From the NCBI GenBank assembly GCA_900769345.1, contig CAAGGJ010000004.1, positions 1-14,992 of the forward strand: a stretch of DNA of 14,992 nucleotides. The letters run 5' to 3'. The first letter of the stretch is position 1; the number at the start of each line of letters is the position of its first letter. This document shows, in pieces, positions 1-9,050 of the stretch. The notes under the pieces were generated by a model. That model worked only from the letters and a program-made list of their open reading frames with translations. It searched no databases and was not told the origin of the DNA. Source of the DNA: Bacteroidales bacterium. Its GTDB lineage: Bacteria; Bacteroidota; Bacteroidia; Bacteroidales; Muribaculaceae. The position numbers and the translations under genes were made by a program.

Positions 1-2705
1 GATTCGAGTTCTACGCCGTCCTTCTTAAGCACAACCTTACCCGAACCGCAAGCGATTTCCGACTGAGTGTTGCTTGTGAGGCGTATGCGCTTAATCGAAG
101 TTACAGTGCTTTCGTTAGCAGGGTCGGTAGTCCATTCGTTGTCATCACCACCTGATGTGCCGCCAATGGTGTAGTAGAGCACTGCGTAGGTGTTGCAGTT
201 ACCGGTTTGAGCATCGTTGTTATACCAAGTTTCGTCACCTACCACTGCATTTGGAATGTAGATGGTGTAGCTGCCTTCTGCGGTAACTTCTTCATCGAGC
301 TGAATCATACCCACGGTGCGAAGTTTAGGATTGATGGTGAGGGTAGCATTGTAGGTGGCGTAAGTGGTCTTATTGTTTACATATACAGTTACGTCGTCGC
401 CATAAACCGGTTCGCTGAACTCTACCATAATCTGGTTGAGCGATTCCACCTTGCTTTCGCTTACAGGGTCGGTAGCAGTGATGGTAATCACTTCTTGAGG
501 AGCGCTAAGCACTGTGTAGCTTAGGCGAACTTCGTTTTCTTGAGGCTGCATACCATAACCTTCGCCGGTCTGATAAACGCCCGGTTGAAGCACTACGGTG
601 TATTTGCCCGATGTGGTAATAGGCTCATCAAGCACGATGATGAAACCGTCCTGAATATCATCGTTGATAGTGCAGTCTGTAACCTTAGTGCCGTCTTCGT
701 TTTCTACCCATACAAGAGCTTCAGGGTCGCGAGTAGGTGAGATAGCTTGTGTGTAAGCATCGGCACCTTCTTTGGTAGTGCAGCTGATGCGGCTGAGTTC
801 GCTCACGGTAGAACCTACAATAGGATCGGTGGCGAAGTCATATTCCTTATAGAGCGAGCTGAGAGTGAAGTTAACTTCGAAGCCTGGCATATATCGGCCG
901 TACTTAGCAGCTTGGTCGATGTATTCTTGGTTAACTACGGTGAAGTAGCTGACATATACATTGTACTTGTGAGTATCGGTGAGAGCTTGGGTAGGAGTGA
1001 TAACCACTTGCTTGGCGTTGTCGGCCGATACTTCAATAGTGGCAGGAATGGTCTTGCCGTTAGTAACATCGCTGAACATTACCAACATTTCGGGAGCATC
1101 AACGGTATTGATTACAACGTCGCTGTCGAAAGTGAGAGTGATGTTTTCGCAAGCTGAGAGGATTTCACCGTCCTTAACCGATACTGCCACAGGCTTGAGG
1201 TTGTCGATAAGTTCCGGACCGGGGTTATACTTAACATTGAAGTCGTGGTTGTAACCATCGGCTGAAACTTGGTCGATAAACGAGATGCGGATGTTCTTGC
1301 CGGCAACGATTTCGTCGGTTAGAGGAATGGTGTATTCGATACCGTTGTTTCCGATTGCTTCAGAAGTGATGCCTTCGGTGATGTCTGTTTGGTATTTAAC
1401 GTCGTCTTGAGTCTGATAGCTAACGCGTACGCCACCGAAAGTGAGAGCATTCTTGTCGGAGAAATAAACCTTGAAGAAGTTGTCGGTGAGAGTAGCGCCG
1501 TCGGCGGGAGTAAATTCAGCCTGAATGTCGCTGCGATATTCTCTATATGGCAAACCGAATGTTACAGAGCCATAGTTGCCTTGAGATGCGTTGAAGCTGT
1601 TTGTGCCGTCAGCCATGAGGATGTTGCCCACCTTAACGGTGATGCCGCCCCACTTCATTGTTAGACCCATAGTCTCGTAAGAGCGGAGCTTGCCGGTGAA
1701 GTCAATGTAAAGCTTCTTGCCATCTACTGTAATCTTGTCAGATTCAATCTTTTCTTCGTAAGCATCGCCCAAATCAGCGCTACCTATCTGAATGAGTGCA
1801 GTGGCTGTTTGACCATTTTCCTTGGTCATGAGATCGTAGTCGAATTCGAGAACTGCTATACCGCGTTCGTCGCCAGGAATCCAGTAAGAAAGGAATTCCT
1901 CGATGCCGGTAGTTGAAAGGTGGTAGTGAGGCTTGGCAGGAGTGGTCCATTCGAGCACGAGAGTGCCGTCGGTGCCGTAGATGAGGTTTTCGTCGGCTTT
2001 AGCCTTAAGTCCTGTGATTTTGAGGCTCATTGGCTCGCCAGCTTCGAAATAGCCAGCTTCCATCCATTCGGTTAGGGTTGGCTTGAGAGCATAGATGATT
2101 TTGCCAGAGTTGACGTCTTGGCGAGTCTCAATGTCGGCAGTGTGAGTGCCTACGGTGAGAATAGCATTGTCGTCGGCGGTGGCAGGAAGGTTGAACTCAA
2201 GTTCCACTTGACCGTCGCGGCTGTCGGTGATGTTGTACATTTCGCCCACTGGTTGTGACACGCTAAGAAGCTTAAGTTCGCTAACCTCGGTGTCCATAAC
2301 TGCCATAAATACCTTGTTTTTGCTAAAACCTATGGATGAAAGGATGTAATAGGTTTCACCTGCAGTTACATTTGCAGTGCTCTTCTTGGCGAATGTCACG
2401 CCATTGTCGGTAAAACTGGCATAGGTGTTTGCAAAGATGCCAGTAGAATAATCTACGTCATTCCCATCGGGAGTAAGCGCAGTATATACCTCAATAACTC
2501 GGTCTTGTGACCAAAGAGTGAGAATACCACTCTTAGAAGGGGTAAATTTGTACTCGGCGGTTGCTTCGTCGAGGTGGGTGTTTAGTTCAAGGTCTTTCCA
2601 CTCAATCTGAGCTGAAGCCGAGAACGACGACACCACCAACATTGCTACCAGCATCCACATCTTTGTGAGATGGCGATAGCTTGATGAAAGTAATTTTTTG
2701 TTCAT
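1..2705 (-). CDS. Large secreted protein with Ig-like repeats, 3' end outside window (partial)
   Basis: An open frame runs from an ATG at 2705 to the left edge with no stop, giving about 901 residues with the C-terminus missing. It begins with a basic stretch and a hydrophobic segment ending in SFSASAQ, a good signal peptidase I site, so the product is exported. The rest is beta-rich and low in cysteine. Near residues 623, 744 and 858 related openings recur (DPIVGSTVSEL, DPVSESKVESL, DPANESTVTSI), each followed by a strand-rich stretch of about 115-120 residues. This looks like tandem SbsA/Ig-like modules; a looser unit (TPADGATL) lies further upstream. No catalytic motif is visible. The neighbouring secreted proteins end in T9SS-like tails, so this one may too, but its end is not in the window. 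It is probably a surface or adhesin-like protein. The internal M16 is an alternative start that would leave a shorter signal peptide. Confidence 0.8.
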   Translation of the reverse strand, partial: MNKKLLSSSYRHLTKMWMLVAMLVVSSFSASAQIEWKDLELNTHLDEATAEYKFTPSKSGILTLWSQDRVIEVYTALTPDGNDVDYSTGIFANTYASFTDNGVTFAKKSTANVTAGETYYILSSIGFSKNKVFMAVMDTEVSELKLLSVSQPVGEMYNITDSRDGQVELEFNLPATADDNAILTVGTHTADIETRQDVNSGKIIYALKPTLTEWMEAGYFEAGEPMSLKITGLKAKADENLIYGTDGTLVLEWTTPAKPHYHLSTTGIEEFLSYWIPGDERGIAVLEFDYDLMTKENGQTATALIQIGSADLGDAYEEKIESDKITVDGKKLYIDFTGKLRSYETMGLTMKWGGITVKVGNILMADGTNSFNASQGNYGSVTFGLPYREYRSDIQAEFTPADGATLTDNFFKVYFSDKNALTFGGVRVSYQTQDDVKYQTDITEGITSEAIGNNGIEYTIPLTDEIVAGKNIRISFIDQVSADGYNHDFNVKYNPGPELIDNLKPVAVSVKDGEILSACENITLTFDSDVVINTVDAPEMLVMFSDVTNGKTIPATIEVSADNAKQVVITPTQALTDTHKYNVYVSYFTVVNQEYIDQAAKYGRYMPGFEVNFTLSSLYKEYDFATDPIVGSTVSELSRISCTTKEGADAYTQAISPTRDPEALVWVENEDGTKVTDCTINDDIQDGFIIVLDEPITTSGKYTVVLQPGVYQTGEGYGMQPQENEVRLSYTVLSAPQEVITITATDPVSESKVESLNQIMVEFSEPVYGDDVTVYVNNKTTYATYNATLTINPKLRTVGMIQLDEEVTAEGSYTIYIPNAVVGDETWYNNDAQTGNCNTYAVLYYTIGGTSGGDDNEWTTDPANESTVTSIKRIRLTSNTQSEIACGSGKVVLKKDGVELE

Positions 2706-2740
2706 AAAGACTTTATTTGTAGGTTAATAATTTGGAAGCG

Positions 2741-2764
2741 GGATGCCGAGAAGCCTCGGCATCC
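2741..2764 (-). terminator. Perfect 10-bp hairpin between the multidomain protein and the Ig-repeat protein
   Basis: GGATGCCGAG and CTCGGCATCC form a perfect 10-bp stem with a four-base loop (AAGC on the plus strand). It starts 14 bases past the stop codon at 2779 of the minus-strand gene. On the minus strand no U-run follows the stem; the T-rich stretch lies on the other side (2765-2780), as in a plus-strand terminator. It may be a 3'-end or processing hairpin, or partial termination before the last gene. The stem is certain and the function is not. Confidence 0.45.
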
Positions 2765-2778
2765 GTTTTCCGTTGTTT

Positions 2779-5700
2779 TTATAGAATTATCTTTTGTGCT
2801 GCGACGCCCTCGTCGGTGGCTATTTTCACGATTACCACGCCGTGGTAGTCGCCGGTAGCTACCGATACGCTTTCGCTGCCTTGAGCCGAACCAATCAAGG
2901 CTCCGTTAGGCATGTAGAGCGATACTTCGATGTCGCCTTGAGCCGAAACTACCACCGAGCCATTAGCAATAGCCACTTTCACGCTGGTTTCATCGGCTGC
3001 AATGCCGTCGATGCCGGTGCTTACGAGCCGGCTAAATGGCACGGTCACTGCGTTGAGCATAGCGCCGGTGTTGCCGTCGATTATCATAAGCACTATCTTG
3101 CCGTTTTCGTGCACTTCCACGTTTTCGGGATACGAAAGGGTGAGTTCTTGGCTATATTTTTCGCCGGCTTCGAATTTCTGCGGGAAACCGATATTGCTGC
3201 CGGTGATGCTGCCCCAATAGGTGCGAGCCACGTCGTTGTGAGTCACATTATAGACAGTGGCAGAGCCATATTTGCCGTTTTTGCCCCATTCGCCCAGTGC
3301 AGGGTCATCGTAGATATAGAAATTGTTTTCCTGCGAGTTGATGAGACCGTCTTCGAGAGCCACAGGGAACACGTTGATATACTGATTCTTCATGTTCAGA
3401 GCCGATTCGAGCTGCACATTGAGTTTAATGTCGCGAGTGTCGGCATCGATAGTGGCTTGAGGCACGCTCAGACCGAGGTAAGTGGGGTTGTTGAGCTCCT
3501 TAGCCACCATATCTTGCCATAGGCCAAAGCCATTGCTGAAGATTACGTTACCGTCGTCGTCGGTGCCCATAGGTGATACTATCCAACCGTTGCGCTGTAT
3601 CATACCCGAAGGAGCAGCCACGAGTCCGAGCGAGTAGCTGTACGACTCAAGAGCGCTGTTGCTATACGGGTCGCCGGAATAGGTGTGGAGCGAAATAGGT
3701 ATGATTTGGTCGCCGAAGAGTTTTTCGAGGTTTTCGATAGCCAAAATACCTTGCGGGCAGTTCGGACAAGTGGTGCCTGTGTATTCTTCGAGCACCACGC
3801 GCTTCACCGGCTCGAATGCGAGGTTCTGAACCGACGATTTGGTTACATCGGTATAGTCGTCGAGCTTCACGCCGATGGTAAATTGGTTCACTTCGCCTAC
3901 CACGAGCGGGAGTTTGTTGGTAAACTCAAAACTTACTGCATCGTTCTTAACCAGAGTGAGGCCTGTGCGGCTGAACGTGTCGATAACATTGCCCTGAGCA
4001 TCGTTAAGGGTAAGTTCTACGCTCGAATAGGTGTCGATTTCGGAGTTGATGGTAAGTTTACCGGCAATAGCTATGCTTTCCTTGTTGACTACGGCCTGCT
4101 TGTTGGTGAGCGACATCAGATACTTGAGGTTGCGCATTACCACGATGTTATCTACGAAAATCATGCTCTGGTCGTTGTTGTTGTTCCAGAATCCGATGTA
4201 GATCTTCTTGCCGTCGTATTTAGCGAGGTCGATGGCGTAGTGTTCCCATTCGCCTTCAATACCTTCCTCGGTTTCGCCTATGGTGAGGTCGTAGTCGATG
4301 ATTTCGCCTTCGCTCTTCATGCGCTCAATGATAGATGATGTGAGCACATTGAAGTTTTCGCTACATTCCCAAATTACTATCTTGAGGTGATCCTTCTTGG
4401 TGTCGAGATATTTCTGAGCATCGAAGCTGAGCGTGCAGAAAGCATCGGGGATAACCAATTGCGGTATCACCATCCAGTCGTCGCTCTGACCTGCAGGATT
4501 GTACATCGAAGTCGACGATGCGAAGAAGTCGCTCGATTCTTTGGTTTCACGAGTCGAGAGGTTCCAAGGTTGGTTGTCGGCATCGAAAGCCAGTGCCACC
4601 ATGTCGTCGGTAGGCTGATTGTGGTCGCCTTCGTAGCGAATCATGCTTGTTATCGACTGCGAGAGGTTGTTGAAGTTCTCGCTGAAGAGGGTGGCATTGT
4701 CAGTGCTGATAGCGCGTTCGTAGGTGCCGGTGTAGTTGATTACTATCTCTGCGTTGGCTGTTTTGGCAGAGCCGGAGATGTCGGTTACCGAACCTGCAGC
4801 GAGCACCACCTTATAGTTTGCACCGGCGTAGAGGTATTGCGTAGCCGATGGAAGCAATCCCACCACCTTAGAATCGGATGAGCTGCTCACCACTTGCAGA
4901 CTTGCCACCTTGCTGTCGCCGTCCTCAGTAATCTCGTAGAGCGAAGCCTCAGCGCCGTCGGCAACCTTCACATCTGAAGTGAAGGTGAGCACGGGGAAGT
5001 TGCTCGAATTGTCGATGCGAGCTATTTCGGCGTTGTCCTCGGGGAATATAGAAGCTATCTCTACAGGCTTTTCGTCACGGCCCAAGTAGTTGATGGTGAT
5101 TACCTTGTTCTTCTTTTCGTTGTTACCTGCCAAGCAGATAGAACCTTCGGGAATCTCCACGGTGTAGGTCTTGCCCTCTTCGAGACCGCTTTCGCGGAAT
5201 GTGATGATGAGCGAGTGGTTGTCGCTTGCTGTGAGAGCAAAACCTATAGAGTTTCGCACCACATTGCCATCGGAGTCGCGAAGCACGGCGCTATTAGCAC
5301 CGCCGAGCACCGAAATCACTTGATTGAAACGCAAAGTGATGGCGCTCAACCAGTGGAACTGCGAGCCGGGAGCCGGAGTGGCTGAGAAACTCTGCAAAAG
5401 GTCGATACTACGGCATGCATCGTTGAGGTTTTCGGGTAGAATGGCTATATAACTCTCGCCTTGAGGTGAAACCATCGAGCCGAGTACCTTGCCATCGGCT
5501 GAAGCAGCCCACAGAGTACCGGTGTTGTCGAACCCGGTAGTTTTAAAGAAGTCGATGCCAAAGCGCTGGGTGCAGATGAGCGAGAACGGATACCAGATGC
5601 CTTCGCTGAGCACTTGCCACTCGCGCACCGGTGTGGTGGCTGGCGATGATGCATACACGAGGCCGTTGTTATCTACAAAGCCTACGCGCAAGTCGTATTC

Positions 5701-6582
5701 TTCTTTGCTGTCATAGTTGGTGTAGGTTTGTGTCTCAGTGTTATATACCACTACATAGAGGTTGTCGTTCACATCGCGAATAGTGCCGGCTACATATTTG
5801 CCGTTGGCACTAAGCACGGGAGCGCCTTCCATCATCAGATAGTTGCTCGGAGCATTTGTACCGCCCTTGCCGAACTGTATGTAGCTCTCGTTGGTACGGT
5901 CGTAAACAAAGGCAGTGGGGCGAATGCTTTGGTTGCCAAAGATGATAATATAGCGTCCGTCGGCTGAGATTTGAGTATAGGTCTCTTGTCGTGAAGTGTA
6001 GTCCTGAGGCATGGTTGGGAGTCCGTTGAGCGTTACGGGGCGCTTGGTTGAGAGGTCCCACATGATGCCGGTGGAGTTTGAACTGAATACGTCTTCGGCA
6101 TTGTCTTCACCGAAACCTACTGCATATTTGCCGTCGGGAGTGACACAATTTACATAGCCACATTCCACAGTGAGCGGGCAGAAGAGCTTGGTCCATGTCT
6201 TGGTGCTCATATCGAAAATGCCGGGTATGCCCAGATAAGAGCCATCGTCGGTGAGGCTGCCGTTGAAACCGCCCACCAAGGTATTACCGTCGTCGGTGAT
6301 GTCGTTAACTATGTAAATGCCCATTGCCTCCTCGTCGGTCTGACCTTCGGTCTTTACCGCCGTTTCGGCTTGAGTGGTTACGTCTACTATGCGCACCACG
6401 CTGCTCTTGCGTTGGGCAGCGGTAGCGCCTTTCACGATAGCCCACTTGCCGTTGTCGCTGAAGGTGTGCACTATCGAGAGGTCGTTGTTCTTTTGAAGAA
6501 TGAATTTTGGCGTACCGCTTGTTTGAGCCATTGCGCCGATTACGCATAGGCTTAACAGCAGCATCATATTACGGATTTTCAT
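2779..6582 (-). CDS. Multidomain secreted surface protein: propeller-like, Ig-like, adhesin/anchor-like, Omp28-type CxxC domain, T9SS-like tail
   Basis: This 1267-residue exported protein has a signal peptide ending in IGAMAQ. Residues about 25-395 show WD/propeller-like repeats with recurring DGKYAVG, DGRYIII and NGKYVAG turns. Two SbsA/Ig-like modules follow at about 395-500 and 505-617. Residues about 625-820 resemble cleaved-adhesin/choice-of-anchor J jelly-roll domains (LFSENFNN, then SDDWMVIPQLVIPDA, then FVDNIVV). After an Ig-like linker, residues about 927-1180 match the Omp28 type: LEEYTGTTCPNCPQG with C939 and C942, then an APSGMIQRNGW loop. The last roughly 70 residues (MPNGALIGS, then GVVIVKI, then AAQKIIL) look like a type A T9SS sorting domain, so secretion to the surface is expected. 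The Omp28 part resembles the lipoprotein encoded at 9051-9845. It lies 30 bases after the preceding gene. Domain names are from recognition, with no search run. The molecular role is unknown. Confidence 0.85.
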   Translation of the reverse strand: MKIRNMMLLLSLCVIGAMAQTSGTPKFILQKNNDLSIVHTFSDNGKWAIVKGATAAQRKSSVVRIVDVTTQAETAVKTEGQTDEEAMGIYIVNDITDDGNTLVGGFNGSLTDDGSYLGIPGIFDMSTKTWTKLFCPLTVECGYVNCVTPDGKYAVGFGEDNAEDVFSSNSTGIMWDLSTKRPVTLNGLPTMPQDYTSRQETYTQISADGRYIIIFGNQSIRPTAFVYDRTNESYIQFGKGGTNAPSNYLMMEGAPVLSANGKYVAGTIRDVNDNLYVVVYNTETQTYTNYDSKEEYDLRVGFVDNNGLVYASSPATTPVREWQVLSEGIWYPFSLICTQRFGIDFFKTTGFDNTGTLWAASADGKVLGSMVSPQGESYIAILPENLNDACRSIDLLQSFSATPAPGSQFHWLSAITLRFNQVISVLGGANSAVLRDSDGNVVRNSIGFALTASDNHSLIITFRESGLEEGKTYTVEIPEGSICLAGNNEKKNKVITINYLGRDEKPVEIASIFPEDNAEIARIDNSSNFPVLTFTSDVKVADGAEASLYEITEDGDSKVASLQVVSSSSDSKVVGLLPSATQYLYAGANYKVVLAAGSVTDISGSAKTANAEIVINYTGTYERAISTDNATLFSENFNNLSQSITSMIRYEGDHNQPTDDMVALAFDADNQPWNLSTRETKESSDFFASSTSMYNPAGQSDDWMVIPQLVIPDAFCTLSFDAQKYLDTKKDHLKIVIWECSENFNVLTSSIIERMKSEGEIIDYDLTIGETEEGIEGEWEHYAIDLAKYDGKKIYIGFWNNNNDQSMIFVDNIVVMRNLKYLMSLTNKQAVVNKESIAIAGKLTINSEIDTYSSVELTLNDAQGNVIDTFSRTGLTLVKNDAVSFEFTNKLPLVVGEVNQFTIGVKLDDYTDVTKSSVQNLAFEPVKRVVLEEYTGTTCPNCPQGILAIENLEKLFGDQIIPISLHTYSGDPYSNSALESYSYSLGLVAAPSGMIQRNGWIVSPMGTDDDGNVIFSNGFGLWQDMVAKELNNPTYLGLSVPQATIDADTRDIKLNVQLESALNMKNQYINVFPVALEDGLINSQENNFYIYDDPALGEWGKNGKYGSATVYNVTHNDVARTYWGSITGSNIGFPQKFEAGEKYSQELTLSYPENVEVHENGKIVLMIIDGNTGAMLNAVTVPFSRLVSTGIDGIAADETSVKVAIANGSVVVSAQGDIEVSLYMPNGALIGSAQGSESVSVATGDYHGVVIVKIATDEGVAAQKIIL

Positions 6583-6612
6583 TGTAGTATATTTAGATTA
6601 ATTATCAATAAA

Positions 6613-7332
6613 TCAGAATATCACCTTCTTTGTAGCAACCTTGCCGTTGGCATAGGTGTTGCGCACTATGAAGATGCCGTTTTCGGGGTTTTCTACGCGG
6701 CATCCGGCTACGTTGTAGTATTCGGTCTTCACCGGATTGTCGATGGTGATTTCTTCGATGCCGCTGGGGTCGTAGATATAGTTAACTGTTACAGTAGGAC
6801 CTGCAGCAGCTACCTGGTAGATGGGGTTTACACCGTCTTCGGCTTCGCCTGAGGCTGTGCATACATTAGCTTGGTACACTACTGTGGCAGTACCGGCTTC
6901 GGTAAAGTACCATTCAGCCTTGAGTGAAGTCACCGAACCGGCTTTGAGGGCGCTGAGGCCAACAATATTGCCCTTGCTGCTGAGTCGTGGATAAGTGGAT
7001 TTGCCGGTCTTGTTGTCGGAAATGCAAGAGCCGAAGAAGCACACATCGTGGCGTCCGTTCGGCAGGGCGGTAATCTCATAGGCGAGTTGCACGCGGCGAC
7101 CATTGGCTGTGGTGTTTTTTATTGCCAATCCGCTTGAGATAAACGGTTCGTCGAATTCGTCGGTAGGGTCACCTTCCACAGTGGTTACATTCACCACTGC
7201 GCCATCGGCTACCACACCAATTTCTTCGCCATTGGCATTGATATACACAAATTGCAAGTCGCTTGCCGACTGTGCTTTGAGCGATGCTGCTCCAAAGAGC
7301 ATCAAAGCAATGATAGAGTAAATCTTTCTCAT
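6613..7332 (-). CDS. Small secreted protein with T9SS-like C-terminal tail
   Basis: The product is 239 residues and starts with a clear signal peptide (MRKIYSIIALMLFGAASLKA, cleavage before QSA). The body (about 22-185) is predicted to be beta-rich and contains the pair C98/C103 and C157, but I do not recognise a family. Residues about 190-239 (GIEEITIDNP, EYYNVAGCRVENPENGIF, then KVATKKVIF) follow the pattern common at the ends of Bacteroidales T9SS cargo: a YYN-GxRV strand, a GIFIV strand and a terminal K-rich strand. It lies 30 bases downstream of the M6 protease and 30 bases upstream of the 1267-residue protein, so cotranscription is likely. It is probably a surface or released protein; its binding partner is unknown. 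Confidence 0.8.
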   Translation of the reverse strand: MRKIYSIIALMLFGAASLKAQSASDLQFVYINANGEEIGVVADGAVVNVTTVEGDPTDEFDEPFISSGLAIKNTTANGRRVQLAYEITALPNGRHDVCFFGSCISDNKTGKSTYPRLSSKGNIVGLSALKAGSVTSLKAEWYFTEAGTATVVYQANVCTASGEAEDGVNPIYQVAAAGPTVTVNYIYDPSGIEEITIDNPVKTEYYNVAGCRVENPENGIFIVRNTYANGKVATKKVIF

Positions 7333-7362
7333 TATTTTTACGAGTTATAGGGGGTTATAATA

Positions 7363-9045
7363 TTATTTTTTTATCACTTTTTCGCCGTTAATGATGTAGA
7401 TTTCGCCATTGCGTAGCATTTCTTCGCTGTCGATGCGTACTCCGTCGATTCGGAAGATAGCATTAGAGCTATTAGCCTTGTCGGCTTCGATATTTTCGAT
7501 TCCTGAAGGCATATTGTTGGTGAAATCGAACGATATGGTGCCGTCTACATTCTGAGTAATGCCGGTCACGTCTTTATTCATCAGGTATGAGCCATCGGAG
7601 TTGGCATTGACCAGAGTGGCGGCAGGTTCAGAGGTGGCAGTGAGGCAGTCGTTGCCGTCGAAGGGGTAGAGGTCGCCCTTAACATCGTCGACGGAGCGTT
7701 GCCACGAGTTGTCGGCTGCAAATATGCTCATACGCTCTTTAGTGGTATTGATGTCGTTGGCTGCCCAAGCCTCGGCGCTGTAGTTGATGTGCGAAATCAT
7801 CAATCCCGAGGCATAAAGACCGGCATCGCAACCTGTGCGTTGACGGTTTTCGAGGATGTAATATTCGTCGGGGTGAGCATCGTTGTAGATAGCGTATGCT
7901 TCGCCGCCCTCCGAGAGTGCTTTCATTCCCTCGATGCGAGTGCTTTTGGTGAGTGGAGTGAGGGTTTTCCATCCGCAGAACATGCGCTGGTAGGCTGTGT
8001 AGCCTGCCGGCTGATAACCACCGTCGAGGTAGTTGCCCATATTCATAAGGTCCCACACATAGGTGCCGTAGTGCAGCGATGTGGCGCCGAATGTAGTGCC
8101 GCGGTCGTAGGTATCGGGCAAACCAAAGCAATGCGAAAACTCGTGGCAAATGGTGCCGATGCCGTCGATGGCGCCACCTTCACCGAGTTCGCAACTGCAA
8201 GCAAATGTGTCGATGGTCACGCCATCGAGTTCGAATGGCGCTTGGTCGGAACCCACCGCATTGAGTGTGCCCTCTTGTGGCCAGATGAGGTCGGTGTTTT
8301 CTCCATTAACGTTCTGACCTTGACCGGCATAGAGCACAAATACTTGGTCTACCGTGCCGTCGCCGTCCCAATCGTATTGTGAGAAATCCACGTCGTCGTC
8401 GGCTTTATAGCAAGCGTGATATATGAGTTTGCCCAGGTGAACATCGAGCATGGTGCCGTTGTCCTGACCGTAGTAATTATAGGCGTTGCCGAGGCGATAA
8501 GGGCCCACCACGTCGAAGTTAAATTCGAATTGTCCTTCGCTTTGGGCATAGAAATAGTCGTAAACACTGCTTTTGAAGCCTACATTGCTGTCGGAGAAGT
8601 TTTTTTCGTTGGCTACGCGGTCGTAGTAGGTCTGTGCATCAGTGGTGCTGAATGTGGCTTCGGGTGTGTTGGTGGCGGTGCGCTTGGGAAATTCCACAAG
8701 GATTATCAAACCGCGCTTTTTGCCAGTGTATTTGCCGGGATTGGTTGCAGCAGCGCGGTCGGCGCGTGCTGCATTGGCGAGTCGGCGCGCCGTGCGACCC
8801 GAAATTTCGGTCGTTTGGAGGTCGATTGGCTCAAAGCGACCGTCAGTGGCGTTAGGCAAGTAAGCCGAGCCATCATCGGCGAGCCAATAGTGGCAAAATT
8901 CATCGCCACGGAGTTCGGCGCGCACTTCAGTGCCGTCGGCGAGGGTGATAGTGCGCCATTGCCCGGGTTTTGCCGGCACTGCATAGGCTGCTACGCTGCT
9001 GCAGAGCATGCCAAATGCCAATATCAGGGTTCTTGAGTTAAGCAT
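7363..9045 (-). CDS. Secreted M6-family zinc metalloprotease
   Basis: This 560-residue protein is likely a gluzincin-like M6 (immune inhibitor A-type) endopeptidase. A signal peptide ends near AAYA. Residues 23-100 resemble the N-terminal region seen in Bacteroidales M6 proteases (GDEFCHYWLADDGSAYLP). The catalytic domain begins near RGLIILVEFP (111-120). It contains a DWDGDGTVDQ acidic loop (225-234) that may bind calcium, then HEFSHCFGLPD at 301-311, giving zinc ligands H301, H305 and D311 with catalytic E302. A Met-turn-like DLMNMGNY follows at 332-339. The tail (FRIDGVRID, then GEIYIINGEKVIKK) resembles a short sorting-type end. The mature form has about nine cysteines, four of them close to the active site (C283, C285, C300, C306). 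The start lies 5 bases after the stop of the Omp28 lipoprotein gene, indicating tight coupling. Substrate is unknown; it could process exported proteins or host or dietary protein. Confidence 0.93.
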   Translation of the reverse strand: MLNSRTLILAFGMLCSSVAAYAVPAKPGQWRTITLADGTEVRAELRGDEFCHYWLADDGSAYLPNATDGRFEPIDLQTTEISGRTARRLANAARADRAAATNPGKYTGKKRGLIILVEFPKRTATNTPEATFSTTDAQTYYDRVANEKNFSDSNVGFKSSVYDYFYAQSEGQFEFNFDVVGPYRLGNAYNYYGQDNGTMLDVHLGKLIYHACYKADDDVDFSQYDWDGDGTVDQVFVLYAGQGQNVNGENTDLIWPQEGTLNAVGSDQAPFELDGVTIDTFACSCELGEGGAIDGIGTICHEFSHCFGLPDTYDRGTTFGATSLHYGTYVWDLMNMGNYLDGGYQPAGYTAYQRMFCGWKTLTPLTKSTRIEGMKALSEGGEAYAIYNDAHPDEYYILENRQRTGCDAGLYASGLMISHINYSAEAWAANDINTTKERMSIFAADNSWQRSVDDVKGDLYPFDGNDCLTATSEPAATLVNANSDGSYLMNKDVTGITQNVDGTISFDFTNNMPSGIENIEADKANSSNAIFRIDGVRIDSEEMLRNGEIYIINGEKVIKK

Positions 9046-9050
9046 ATCGA

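Noticed and set aside
7699..8382. Long plus-strand open frame opposite the M6 protease gene, and similar ones at 2794-3522, 3685-4338, 8416-9036 and 9084-9569
   Set aside because: These are antisense shadows of strongly supported minus-strand genes. Their translations show no domain logic, and the opposite strand carries signal peptides and catalytic motifs.
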